Assembly: GCA_021736285.1 (NCBI GenBank)
Contig: JAIPGE010000020.1
Location: forward strand, 1 to 13,285
Length of the DNA stretch: 13,285 nt
Direction of reading: 5' to 3'
DNA from: Candidatus Izemoplasma sp.
GTDB taxonomy: Bacteria; Bacillota_I; Bacilli_A; Izemoplasmatales; Izemoplasmataceae
The notes beneath the pieces were generated by a model that was given only the letters and a program-made list of their open reading frames with translations, did not search any database and was not told the DNA's origin. Numbering within the stretch: position 1 is the stretch's first letter; each line of letters opens with the position of its first letter. The position numbers and the translations under genes were made by a program. Positions 1 through 7,059 of this stretch are shown here, in pieces.

Positions 1-1
1 T

Positions 2-229
2 ATCTTTTTCATCATCCGTCTAGGTGTTGAATTAACACTCTATTTTACACGAACGACAGAAGAACTTGTTATTGCAAATCTCATTATGGGCTTGCCGTTG
101 CTTATCTTTGTGTTAACAGTTAGCTATATTTATGGCATATGGCGGTTACGGACATTAAAAGGGCCTGGAATCGATGAGTTTAGGGAAAACAAAGAACCGC
201 CTTTTAGAGGACAACGTAAAGGATTTTAA
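2..229 (+). CDS. C-terminal part of an unrecognised integral membrane protein
   Basis: The reading frame is open from base 2 to a TAA at 227-229, giving 75 residues; the 5' part lies outside the window. The visible part ends one hydrophobic stretch (about residues 1-15) and has a second membrane segment at about residues 28-46, with a Tyr-Gly-Ile-Trp turn. A hydrophilic, basic and proline-containing tail of about 30 residues follows and is probably cytoplasmic by the positive-inside rule. The stop codon runs directly into a strong terminator, which supports this as a real gene end. I do not recognise the family, and two helices plus a charged tail are not enough to assign a function. Confidence 0.65.
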   Translation: MFFIIRLGVELTLYFTRTTEELVIANLIMGLPLLIFVLTVSYIYGIWRLRTLKGPGIDEFRENKEPPFRGQRKGF

Positions 230-230
230 A

Positions 231-262
231 AAAACACGTTCACAGTTAAGTGAGCGTGTTTT
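231..262. terminator. Bidirectional rho-independent terminator
   Basis: A 13-bp stem (231-243 with 250-262, one G-U pair) closes a six-base loop AGTTAA. The stem ends in AAAA/TTTT, and an A-run at 228-234 supplies the U-tract for the minus strand. It lies between the convergent ends of the partial membrane protein gene and the lactate permease gene and can serve both. Confidence 0.85.
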
Positions 263-273
263 CATATATATTT

Positions 274-1842
274 TTAGAAAAGCAGAAAGGCACTGAGTCC
301 AACTAAGAATCCATAAAGGATAGCAGGTAGTAATGTTTTTTTGATAATATTACCTTCTTGTCCTTCAATACCAACAACTGTAGAAACACTAACAACATTG
401 TGCACACAAATCATGTTCCCAGCTGCCCCACCTAAAAGTTGTAATGATAAAATAACAATGACATTTAATCCATAATCAAGTGCTATTTGGTATTGAATTG
501 GACTAAATGTTAAGGTTGAGACAGTGGCGCTACCAGTAATGAAAGAACCTAACTCACCGATGTAAGATGCTAAAAAGACCCAAATCCCACTAAAATTGTC
601 TCCTAAAAAGGTTGCGAGGTAAACTGGCATACTGACAAGGTCACTGCTGTTTAACCCAGAGTTTGAAAAAATTTGAACCATTGATAAGGTTGGAATTAAT
701 GCAAGGGCAGCTCCTTTAACTGTATTCAGACTGAGTAAACTAGCCACTTTAATATTTTTTGTACTGGCTTTTTGAATGAAAACACTAAAAATTGCCACTA
801 TAATTAAAATAAATCCTGGTGAGTATAGTAACTGTAATGAAGATGAAATGCCATTAATTCCTAAGATATTGCTGATTGATAAATCGACTGTTGTCTGAAA
901 AAAAGTTTGTATTGGTTTTATAACACGGGACATAACCAATAATAATATCACGATGGCATAGGGTAACCAGGCTTGAATAATTGACATATCACTGTGGGTT
1001 AAATCATCTTCTCGTTCATTCGCATTTTGCCATGTGTGTTTGGGGATTAAAAATTTAAATTTAATTGACATAATCGCAACAACCAGCATTACCAACACTG
1101 TAATAATTGTTACAAATTCATACCCCAAGGTAATTGCGACAAGTTTAGCGATAAGCGCATAACTGAAACCAATAAATAATGTCCAGGGGAGAATTTCTAT
1201 ATAATCTTTCTTTTTTGAGTTTTCAGCAAAAAAGAAAAGTAACATAAAAACAATAATTGTTGGCATAAAAGATCCTGCTAAAAATTCAATACTTGTAATT
1301 GTTCGTGCAATGTTATTAAAAAATTCAGTTGATGTACTAATGTTGGCAAGACCGATTTTAATTGGCGTTCCGACAGCCGCAAAAGGAACTGGAACACTAT
1401 TTGATACAAGTGCTAAAGTTGCCGCAGTAATAGGCTTATAACCTAATGCAACTAACAGTGGTGCTACCACTACTGCAGGGGTACCAAATCCAGCAACACC
1501 TTCAATTAATCCACCAAATAAAAACGCAATTAAAATAGCTTGTATGCGCATATCTTGAGTCAAATGATCAAACCATAAATTAATCCGGTCAATTGCGCCA
1601 TTCATTTGTAATATATTCATCATAATGATCGCACCAAATAATATAATTAAAATACCAAAGGCTTTATGTAATCCTTGAATGATAGAAGCTAGTAATGTTA
1701 TTTCATTCATATCCCAAAAGAAATACGCCATAATTAATACAATTAGAAAACTTAAGGTCATACCTTTTTTTGCAGGCATTTTTAAAATAACTAAAAATAA
1801 GAAAGGAAGGATTATAGGCAATACTGAAATTGATAAGTTCAT
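274..1842 (-). CDS. lctP: L-lactate permease (LctP family)
   Basis: A 522-residue polytopic membrane protein that should import lactate (and possibly glycolate) with protons. Family signatures are clear: Glu-Gly-Val-Ala-Gly-Phe-Gly-Thr-Pro at residues 114-122, the following Asn-Ser-Val-Pro-Val-Pro-Phe and Val-Gly-Thr-Pro stretch near 147-159, and at the C-terminus GGAAGNM (471-477) followed by GIEGQEGNI (491-499). Hydrophobic segments run nearly end to end, and the length fits the family (about 520-560). The ATG at 1842 has a perfect AGGAGG (1848-1853) five bases upstream and a promoter-like sequence just beyond it. No lactate dehydrogenase or lctP-type regulator lies next to it, so I cannot tell whether lactate is used as a carbon source here. 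Family membership is very likely; the exact substrate is inferred. Confidence 0.93.
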   Translation of the reverse strand: MNLSISVLPIILPFLFLVILKMPAKKGMTLSFLIVLIMAYFFWDMNEITLLASIIQGLHKAFGILIILFGAIIMMNILQMNGAIDRINLWFDHLTQDMRIQAILIAFLFGGLIEGVAGFGTPAVVVAPLLVALGYKPITAATLALVSNSVPVPFAAVGTPIKIGLANISTSTEFFNNIARTITSIEFLAGSFMPTIIVFMLLFFFAENSKKKDYIEILPWTLFIGFSYALIAKLVAITLGYEFVTIITVLVMLVVAIMSIKFKFLIPKHTWQNANEREDDLTHSDMSIIQAWLPYAIVILLLVMSRVIKPIQTFFQTTVDLSISNILGINGISSSLQLLYSPGFILIIVAIFSVFIQKASTKNIKVASLLSLNTVKGAALALIPTLSMVQIFSNSGLNSSDLVSMPVYLATFLGDNFSGIWVFLASYIGELGSFITGSATVSTLTFSPIQYQIALDYGLNVIVILSLQLLGGAAGNMICVHNVVSVSTVVGIEGQEGNIIKKTLLPAILYGFLVGLSAFLLF

Positions 1843-1864
1843 GGTAACCTCCTAAAATTACTAC

Positions 1865-1894
1865 ATAATAAAAGTGTACAATAAGATATGTTAA
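1865..1894 (-). promoter_or_regulatory. Putative sigma-A-type promoter of the lactate permease gene
   Basis: On the minus strand TTAACA (1889-1894) and TATTAT (1865-1870) are 18 bases apart, each one mismatch from consensus. Transcription would start just upstream of the Shine-Dalgarno sequence, giving a very short leader. Read by eye only. Confidence 0.5.
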
Positions 1895-1918
1895 ATTTCT
1901 AATAAAATGGCACATTTT

Positions 1919-2458
1919 CTAGTCAAAACAGGCACTTTTTACATCCGTAATCTGATTGATTAGTTGTTTATTAAAATTGATTGGATGGTCTGTATCCATT
2001 CCTGCAATAAAATGTGTCTTTGCTTCAAGTAGATGACCAAGAATTTCTAACGTGTGTTTTACACCTTCATGCATATAATTTTTATCACTACCTTGAGAGA
2101 CAACAAGGATAATGTTTTTAAGTGTTGTTAATGTATTATTTTGGTGGTATTTTTGATTATAATAAACTTGTAGTCGATTGATAATCTGTAATGTTTGATC
2201 GCTCAGTGTACCAAAATAGATAGGACTAGAAATAATTAAGGTATCACTTTGTTTTAAGCAATCATAGAAATTGACCATATCGTCTTTAAATTTACAACCA
2301 GCAACACTTTTACAATACTGACAGTCATCGCAAGAAAAAACATTCATCTGATATGCATCAAAGTGATGAATTACATTTTTATAATTAGAAATGAGTTTTT
2401 TTGTGATAGTCATTGTCTTACTTTTTTTGTTAGGAGAACCATTTAATAGTGTAATCAT
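1919..2458 (-). CDS. Flavodoxin-like NAD(P)H-dependent FMN reductase family protein with a cysteine cluster
   Basis: A 179-residue cytoplasmic protein of the flavodoxin-like/NADPH-dependent FMN reductase fold. It starts with the beta strand and phosphate loop Gly-Ser-Pro-Asn-Lys-Lys-Ser-Lys-Thr (residues 7-15) that binds the FMN phosphate. It also has the Ser-Ser-Pro-Ile-Tyr-Phe-Gly segment that lies against the flavin ring in this family. Between them is a cysteine cluster C43-x2-C46-x2-C49-x5-C55 followed by Lys-Asp-Asp-Met. That spacing matches iron-sulfur flavoproteins, although related oxidoreductases keep a similar pattern without a proven cluster. I chose the ATG at 2458 because AAGAGG (2465-2470) sits six bases upstream; a longer reading from a TTG at 2503 would run through the promoter. 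Its partner and substrate are unknown. It lies 76 bases upstream of lctP, which has its own promoter. Confidence 0.8.
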   Translation of the reverse strand: MITLLNGSPNKKSKTMTITKKLISNYKNVIHHFDAYQMNVFSCDDCQYCKSVAGCKFKDDMVNFYDCLKQSDTLIISSPIYFGTLSDQTLQIINRLQVYYNQKYHQNNTLTTLKNIILVVSQGSDKNYMHEGVKHTLEILGHLLEAKTHFIAGMDTDHPINFNKQLINQITDVKSACFD

Positions 2459-2491
2459 TGATAACCTCTTTTCATTTTTCTTTATGTGTAA

Positions 2492-2497
2492 ATTATA
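2492..2497 (-). promoter_or_regulatory. Putative -10 element of the flavodoxin-like gene
   Basis: A perfect TATAAT on the minus strand, 34 bases upstream of the ATG. The -35 region is weak (TAGATT at 17-base spacing, three of six matches), so the promoter may be regulated or weak. Confidence 0.45.
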
Positions 2498-2545
2498 AGC
2501 CAAATTTTAAAAAAAATCTAGTTTTCTTTTGCCATCATTTTAGTG

Positions 2546-2551
2546 TATAAT
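2546..2551 (+). promoter_or_regulatory. Putative -10 element of the membrane-anchored protein gene
   Basis: A perfect TATAAT lies 37 bases before the ATG at 2589, with no good -35 upstream. A second TATAAT at 2567-2572 is too close to the ribosome binding site to be the likely one. It is divergent to the -10 at 2492-2497. Confidence 0.45.
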
Positions 2552-2588
2552 AATTATAACTATACATATAATACAAGGAGAGATATAG

Positions 2589-3272
2589 ATGACAATAAAT
2601 CGGATAATGATTGCGTTTGGAGCTGTTATCGCAATCATTGTAATGACACTAACTTTATCATATGAAACAGAAAAAACAGAGGCACAAAGAATTTGGTATG
2701 GACCAACTTACCAATTTGTCGATGGCCACATGTTGTATCGGAAATTGACCATGAATTATACTTGCCTTGGTACGAATGTTAACTATACATTATTATTCCA
2801 AGATGGAAACACCATTTATCTAACCAATGAACTTGTTTCTGATGATCCTTGTTTAGAAACATATTACATTAAAGAAGATGGTGAAATGATGACGCTTGCT
2901 CAAGCACAACTAGCGAATGTTGTCACCGCGGAAAGTTTATTAGATCATACCTTTAAAGTTGAAATTATTGAGGCTTACAATTTTGTACCTCTGCATTCTA
3001 ATGTGACGAGTTTTAGAACGTTTACAATGGATAATGACACCATTAATTTAGGGGAAACTTATACAACAGAAGATAGTCATTTTGAGACGGTTTTAAGACA
3101 TATTACAGATCGTCCGTTTTGGGATGAAACAAAAGAAAGTTCCACTTTGGTAGAATCAATTCAAGTTTCTTTTTCTAATGGAGATACAAGAACCTTTCAT
3201 TTATATTCTGATTATATTGTAGATGATAAAACGGGATATGTGGCATACTTTGATGATCGATTCATGAAATAA
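2589..3272 (+). CDS. Unrecognised N-terminally membrane-anchored extracytoplasmic protein
   Basis: A 227-residue protein with one hydrophobic segment near the N-terminus (about residues 6-24) and a hydrophilic remainder, so it is probably anchored with its domain outside the cell. There is no lipobox cysteine and no clear signal peptidase site. The outer part is rich in aromatic and beta-prone residues and acidic, with only two cysteines there (C59 and C88) that could form a disulfide. I do not recognise the family and see no catalytic motif. The start has a good site (AAGGAG at 2575-2580) and the gene ends at its own terminator, so it appears to be a single-gene unit. Codon use looks like that of its neighbours. 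Confidence 0.75.
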   Translation: MTINRIMIAFGAVIAIIVMTLTLSYETEKTEAQRIWYGPTYQFVDGHMLYRKLTMNYTCLGTNVNYTLLFQDGNTIYLTNELVSDDPCLETYYIKEDGEMMTLAQAQLANVVTAESLLDHTFKVEIIEAYNFVPLHSNVTSFRTFTMDNDTINLGETYTTEDSHFETVLRHITDRPFWDETKESSTLVESIQVSFSNGDTRTFHLYSDYIVDDKTGYVAYFDDRFMK

Positions 3273-3276
3273 TTTT

Positions 3277-3301
3277 ATCCCACTCAACGAGTGGGATTTT
3301 T
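3277..3301 (+). terminator. Rho-independent terminator
   Basis: A perfect 9-bp stem, ATCCCACTC (3277-3285) with GAGTGGGAT (3289-3297), closes a three-base loop and is followed by T's to 3301. It ends the gene at 2589-3272, yet the next gene begins only 27 bases later. Confidence 0.85.
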
Positions 3302-3327
3302 CAATATAAAAGAAGGATGTGATCAAA

Positions 3328-3927
3328 ATGAATGAAACGCGTATTAAAGAATTTGTTAAAAAGACAATTAAAGACAGTGATCGATCAGACTATGTGTTTC
3401 GCGACCGTTATGATCATTCATTACGCGTCAAAATGTGGGCTGAACGACTTCATAAAATTGAAGGTGGCGATTTTGATGTCATTCGCGCCGCTGCTTTATT
3501 ACATGATATTGGGTGGCACAAGAAAAAAAATCATGCGGATATATCAGAACGGTTGAGTAAACCTTTTTTAAAAACCCTTAATTTAAGTTCTGATCAAAAA
3601 GATAAAGTTTTAGAAGCCATAAAATATCATAATCGCAGAAAACATAAGAATCTTAATTTAGAAACCACAATCATTCAAGATGCAGATTTATTAGATGAAC
3701 TTGGTGCACTCACAATTGTTTGGGACAGCATGGCAACAATGACAACTAAAAATCCATCTTATAAAAAAGCATACAAGCGTATAAAAAAATATTCTGGAAA
3801 TATACCGAAAAAAATAGATGAATTACATTTAGATAGTGCAAAAAAAATATATAAAAGTCGAGTATCTATTATAGATTCATTTATTAAAGAACTTCGTTAT
3901 GAGTTAGGAATTAATGAAAATGATTAA
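3328..3927 (+). CDS. HD-domain metal-dependent phosphohydrolase
   Basis: A 199-residue cytoplasmic protein of the HD superfamily, which hydrolyses phosphate esters or phosphodiesters of nucleotides or nucleic acids using bound metal ions. Candidate metal ligands are H30, the H59-D60 doublet in Leu-Leu-His-Asp-Ile-Gly-Trp, H69, H101 and D118/D120 in the Gln-Asp-Ala-Asp-Leu-Leu-Asp stretch, in the usual HD order. The C-terminal third is helical and lysine-rich. The substrate cannot be read from sequence. I chose ATG 3328 over the in-frame GTG at 3319, because GAAGGATGTGATC (3312-3324) pairs along the 16S tail and would overlap that GTG. Its end overlaps the DUF1361 gene, and thpR follows, forming a three-gene operon. 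Confidence 0.85.
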   Translation: MNETRIKEFVKKTIKDSDRSDYVFRDRYDHSLRVKMWAERLHKIEGGDFDVIRAAALLHDIGWHKKKNHADISERLSKPFLKTLNLSSDQKDKVLEAIKYHNRRKHKNLNLETTIIQDADLLDELGALTIVWDSMATMTTKNPSYKKAYKRIKKYSGNIPKKIDELHLDSAKKIYKSRVSIIDSFIKELRYELGINEND

Positions 3928-4591
3928 ACATCCTATTGTTCAAGCTGTTGTATTTTTTGGGTATTTCATCGTGTCTTCGCTAATTACTGTGATGATTACC
4001 AACGATTTGATTCATCTATTCATGGTATGGAATCTTTTTTTAGGACTCCTTGTTTTTAGCATTGCATACTTTTCTAATAATCAAATACTGCAAAAACAAC
4101 ATCCCATCGTGTTTATATTATATCTTCTTATTTGGTTAATAATGCTCCCTAATATGTTCTATTTTATTACAGACTTATTGCATTTAACCTCCTATGATTT
4201 TTATGTAAATGTGGGTTATATGAGTTTCACCTTTAAACAAGATATTGCAATGTATATGGCACTTTTCAATCTTTTTACAGGTGCCTTAATATCACTATAT
4301 TATGGGTATCAATCGATTGAAATGGTCTATCAAGCCTTAGAACATAAAGCAATAAACATCAATTATATTATATTTGTCATTTTGCTTTCAATGTTATCAA
4401 GTATTGGCATTGTAATTGGACGATTTCTGCGTTTTAATTCATGGGAAATACTAAAATTTTGGAAGATTATGGGTTCATTGTTTAACCAATGGAATCTCTT
4501 TTATACACAATTTGTAATGCTCTTTTTTCTATTACATCTCTTTATTATACTTGGCTTTCGGTATATCACTTCACAAAAGGGGGTGGTATGA
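3914..4591 (+). CDS. DUF1361 family integral membrane protein
   Basis: A 225-residue membrane protein with about six or seven hydrophobic segments. It matches the DUF1361 pattern: an early Asn-Leu-Phe-Leu-Gly segment, then Leu-Pro-Asn-Met-Phe-Tyr-Phe-Ile-Thr-Asp-Leu-Leu-His-Leu in the middle. Towards the C-terminus comes Ser-Ser-Ile-Gly-Ile-Val-Ile-Gly-Arg-Phe-Leu-Arg-Phe-Asn-Ser-Trp. The family has no established function that I know of; polar residues kept inside the membrane part (Asn, Asp, His, Arg) hint at binding or catalysis there. The start overlaps the HD gene by 14 bases (ATG 3914) or 8 bases (ATG 3920). AGGA at 3906-3909 is better spaced for 3920, so the true start may be two codons inside. 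It ends in TGA, which overlaps the start of thpR. Confidence 0.85.
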   Translation: MKMIKHPIVQAVVFFGYFIVSSLITVMITNDLIHLFMVWNLFLGLLVFSIAYFSNNQILQKQHPIVFILYLLIWLIMLPNMFYFITDLLHLTSYDFYVNVGYMSFTFKQDIAMYMALFNLFTGALISLYYGYQSIEMVYQALEHKAININYIIFVILLSMLSSIGIVIGRFLRFNSWEILKFWKIMGSLFNQWNLFYTQFVMLFFLLHLFIILGFRYITSQKGVV

Positions 4592-5124
4592 TGCGTGTGT
4601 TCTTTGCTGTTGAGTTTAGTGATGATGAAAAAAACCAAATAGCTCACGAATTTCAATTAATTACACCGAAAATTAAATCAGGTAAACCAACGCGTAAAAG
4701 CAATTACCATATTACATTAAAATATATTGGTGAAAGCAGTCAAGAAGACATTGAAAAGATGAAACATGTATTAAGAGAAGTCGCTAGCCATTATCAAAAG
4801 TTCAATATTGAACTGACACATTTTAGTACTTTTAAAAAAGGCACAAAACGAATTTTATATTTAGGAACCAATAAAAACAATCCTCTAAATTCAATTCAAA
4901 CGAGGTTGGATCACGTTCTAAATACACTCGGATATCCACTTGAAAATCATGTTTTTAAACCACATGTTACGTTAAGTCGTAAAACAGTGTTGGATACTGT
5001 GCAGTTTCCACAAATCCAGTCAATTGAGATACGTGTTCTAAGTATTTCTTTGATGCAAAGTCACCATGTCAATAATCAATTAACCTATTCAAGAATATTC
5101 CATCAGGAATTACAAAACACCTAA
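4591..5124 (+). CDS. thpR: RNA 2',3'-cyclic phosphodiesterase (LigT/ThpR family)
   Basis: A 177-residue cytoplasmic enzyme of the 2H phosphoesterase superfamily, which opens 2',3'-cyclic phosphate ends of RNA. Both catalytic motifs are present: His-Ile-Thr-Leu at residues 40-43 and His-Val-Thr-Leu at 125-128. The N-terminal Met-Arg-Val-Phe-Phe-Ala-Val-Glu is typical of ThpR, and length and layout are normal. The ATG at 4591 shares its A with the upstream TGA; ATG 4588 is an alternative one codon longer. The purine-rich AAAAGGGGGTGG (4575-4586) favours 4591 by spacing. The overlap suggests translational coupling to the DUF1361 gene. Its stop codon lies inside the shared terminator hairpin. The biological substrate in bacteria is not settled. 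Confidence 0.92.
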   Translation: MRVFFAVEFSDDEKNQIAHEFQLITPKIKSGKPTRKSNYHITLKYIGESSQEDIEKMKHVLREVASHYQKFNIELTHFSTFKKGTKRILYLGTNKNNPLNSIQTRLDHVLNTLGYPLENHVFKPHVTLSRKTVLDTVQFPQIQSIEIRVLSISLMQSHHVNNQLTYSRIFHQELQNT

Positions 5125-5151
5125 CACAAAGAAGATGTGTTAGGTGTTTTT
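5114..5151. terminator. Bidirectional terminator containing the stop codons of both convergent genes
   Basis: A perfect 15-bp stem (5114-5128 with 5136-5150) closes a seven-base loop. It begins AAAA and ends TTTTT, so it has a U-tract on either strand. The TAA of thpR (5122-5124) and the TAA of the reductase gene on the minus strand (5140-5142) sit at mirror positions in the two arms. Confidence 0.92.
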
Positions 5152-6156
5152 GAATTTAAGGATATTATTCCATTTAGACACAATTTTTTTGTTCTCAATT
5201 GCTTTTACTAATTGAATAACCATATCGTTTAAAGGTGTTGATACATCATACTGTTTGCCATAATCACTAATAATCCCATTGATATTAGAAATCTCAGTTT
5301 GTCGATTTAATTTAATATCGCGTAACATACCAGACTTAATATCCTTGTGTTTCCGCATTGCTAGCGGTAAAACAAATAAACTAAATTGTTTTTTAAACCA
5401 ATTATTGTAGCTCATCAGTGTTTCAATATTGTGACCTTGGAGTTTCTCAATTTTAATGTTAGCAGCTTTTGCAACAACGATACATTCGTTGATAATATCT
5501 AAAACAATAGGACGTGATGTTTTGTTCTTCGCAAGTTCACCAAAGGTCGCATTTGTAATTACAGATAAGCCACTAAAAGCAGCATTAATAATAAGTTTAG
5601 CATATCTTGCGCCAATGAAATTGGCTTCAACTTTAACATCGCCCATTGTTTTTAAAAGGTCGACGATATAATTAAATTTTGTCTGATTAACATTTCCGTA
5701 TTTACCAATACTGAATGTTAACGTATCTCTAGATGGCGCTGAAGTTAATTCGCTAACACCATCACCATGGAATGTTGCACCCCAACTCATCGTTGCCCCA
5801 GCAACACGATCATCTCCTAATATACTGGCAATTGTTGGTTCAGGTATACCATTTTGCATAGTACATAAAATGCCATCTACAGTTAGGTAATCTTTTAAAA
5901 ATGCGGTGATGGCTTGGTTGTGCTTTTGTTTTGTCATCAATAAAATTATATCGTACTGTATTATCATTTGTTCAGGTGTTAAGGCAGTAACAGGTTGAAT
6001 AAAAGATGTTCTTCCAGTAATCTTTGCACCATGTTGATTCAATGCCTTAATATGATCAATATTACGATTAATTAAATCTACTTGATAACCAGCTTTTGCT
6101 ATATACGCACCTAGTACGGTACCCATTGCGCCTGCGCCATAAATTGCGACCTTCAT
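5140..6156 (-). CDS. panE: Ketopantoate reductase family protein (2-dehydropantoate 2-reductase)
   Basis: A 338-residue cytoplasmic NADPH-dependent oxidoreductase of the ApbA/PanE family, which reduces 2-dehydropantoate to pantoate for coenzyme A synthesis. It has the Rossmann loop Gly-Ala-Gly-Ala-Met-Gly (7-12), Met-Gln-Asn-Gly (100-103), the likely catalytic Lys187 in Tyr-Ala-Lys-Leu-Ile-Ile-Asn, and Glu288 in the Gln-Thr-Glu-Ile-Ser-Asn-Ile-Asn-Gly stretch of the substrate site. The start at ATG 6156 has GAGGTGAT upstream (GAGG 6164-6167, seven bases away); the GTG at 6159 is too close. No panB, panC or panD gene is nearby, and paralogues in this family act on other 2-oxo acids. The fold and chemistry are secure, the substrate less so. 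Confidence 0.85.
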   Translation of the reverse strand: MKVAIYGAGAMGTVLGAYIAKAGYQVDLINRNIDHIKALNQHGAKITGRTSFIQPVTALTPEQMIIQYDIILLMTKQKHNQAITAFLKDYLTVDGILCTMQNGIPEPTIASILGDDRVAGATMSWGATFHGDGVSELTSAPSRDTLTFSIGKYGNVNQTKFNYIVDLLKTMGDVKVEANFIGARYAKLIINAAFSGLSVITNATFGELAKNKTSRPIVLDIINECIVVAKAANIKIEKLQGHNIETLMSYNNWFKKQFSLFVLPLAMRKHKDIKSGMLRDIKLNRQTEISNINGIISDYGKQYDVSTPLNDMVIQLVKAIENKKIVSKWNNILKFKNT

Positions 6157-6191
6157 CACATCACCTCGTATAATATAGTTGTCTCTTGTTC

Positions 6192-6220
6192 AGTATAGCA
6201 CAAGTTGCAATTTTTGGAAA
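6192..6220 (-). promoter_or_regulatory. Putative extended -10 promoter of the ketopantoate reductase gene
   Basis: On the minus strand TTTCCA (6215-6220) and TATACT (6192-6197) are 17 bases apart, with TG one base before the -10, making an extended -10 promoter. It lies back to back with the plus-strand promoter at 6234-6262. Confidence 0.6.
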
Positions 6221-6233
6221 TTGTAAGAAAAAA

Positions 6234-6262
6234 TTGTATCCTTCATGACAAGAGCGTATAAT
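6234..6262 (+). promoter_or_regulatory. Putative promoter of the TMEM164-like operon
   Basis: TTGTAT (6234-6239) and a perfect TATAAT (6257-6262) are 17 bases apart. The start codon follows about 20 bases later, so the leader is very short. Confidence 0.65.
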
Positions 6263-6282
6263 AGAAATAGGATGTGATATGT

Positions 6283-7059
6283 ATGATGATCTTAACTTAT
6301 ACAATGACTTTAATTGATACGTTATGGCCAATTGTTTTTGTAGGGCTCATTACAGTTCTTTTGATTGTATTTAAAGAGGGTATTAGACAAAGCGTATTAC
6401 AAAAAATTATTCCTTATTTTTTTCTCGCGATGATAATTATTTTAGAATTGAACACATTTGCCAATATTGGCATAGGCTTTTATTATAGTGAAATGACTGG
6501 TCTCGTTTTCCTACCTTTACATTTGTGTTCAATTAGTGCTGTGCTGATAATGCTCTATCTTAGTACTAAAAAAGAACTGTTTTTAGATATTTTAATCATT
6601 CAAGGTATTGTTGGGGCAATTGTCACATTTATTTTTCCATCAAGTACTGCAGCTCCGACAACATTTGAATATTGGCGCTTTTTCCTATCACATACACTTC
6701 TTTTTATTGTCCCTGTTTACTTTATTATTATTGAACATAAACGCGTTGATCAACGTATTTTAAAAATTGCTTTTGTGTCTGTGCATCTTTTTGCTGCAAT
6801 AGCTGTCTTGTTTAATTTAACAGTAGGTAGCGATTATATGTATTTATCTCCTGATAATAAACATAATTTATTTGCATTTATTCCAGTTCATCAAGTATTC
6901 CCGTTTTTAGGTCAATGGCCGGGTGTTATATTATTTGGAGAATTACTTACATTTCCTGTATATTTTAGTGTTTATTATATTATTAAAAAATTACAAGTTA
7001 ATCTAGACGAACCGATTAAGGAAGGAGTATATTATGAAGACCACCGACGTACTGTTTAA
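6283..7059 (+). CDS. TMEM164/YwaF-type integral membrane protein (TIGR02206-like)
   Basis: A 258-residue membrane protein with about seven hydrophobic segments. It resembles the bacterial YwaF/TIGR02206 group, related to eukaryotic TMEM164. Visible marks are Leu-Pro-Leu-His-Leu-Cys-Ser (H80, C82), a Phe-Phe-Leu-Ser-His segment (H137), and Asn-Leu-Thr-Val-Gly-Ser-Asp-Tyr-Met-Tyr-Leu (178-188). Human TMEM164 has been reported to be a cysteine-dependent phospholipid acyltransferase; whether the bacterial proteins act likewise is not known, so lipid acyl transfer is only a hypothesis. I chose ATG 6283 over GTG 6274 because AGGATGTGAT (6269-6278) covers the GTG; ATG 6286 is also possible. The last 26 bases overlap the next gene, so the two are probably co-translated. 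Confidence 0.82.
   Translation: MMILTYTMTLIDTLWPIVFVGLITVLLIVFKEGIRQSVLQKIIPYFFLAMIIILELNTFANIGIGFYYSEMTGLVFLPLHLCSISAVLIMLYLSTKKELFLDILIIQGIVGAIVTFIFPSSTAAPTTFEYWRFFLSHTLLFIVPVYFIIIEHKRVDQRILKIAFVSVHLFAAIAVLFNLTVGSDYMYLSPDNKHNLFAFIPVHQVFPFLGQWPGVILFGELLTFPVYFSVYYIIKKLQVNLDEPIKEGVYYEDHRRTV

Noticed and set aside
1703..1915. Minus-strand open frame overlapping the start of lctP
   Set aside because: It overlaps lctP in another frame, has no family features, and is explained by A+T-rich sequence around the real start.
1904..1918. Short hairpin AAAATG-GCA-CATTTT after the flavodoxin-like gene as a terminator
   Set aside because: Six mostly A-T pairs with a three-base loop and no proper T-run; too weak to call, so read-through into lctP remains possible.
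2459..2503. Longer N-terminus for the flavodoxin-like protein, from a TTG at 2503
   Set aside because: The extension covers the -10 element and the ribosome binding site, and the family begins with the first beta strand just before the phosphate loop, which fits ATG 2458.
3332..3556. Plus-strand open frame inside the HD gene
   Set aside because: An alternative frame of a gene with clear HD motifs; no binding site or recognisable domain.
4489..4590. Longer N-terminus for ThpR, starting at 4489
   Set aside because: The extra residues are the end of the DUF1361 gene read in another frame; the family start Met-Arg-Val-Phe-Phe-Ala and a strong binding site point to 4591 (or 4588).
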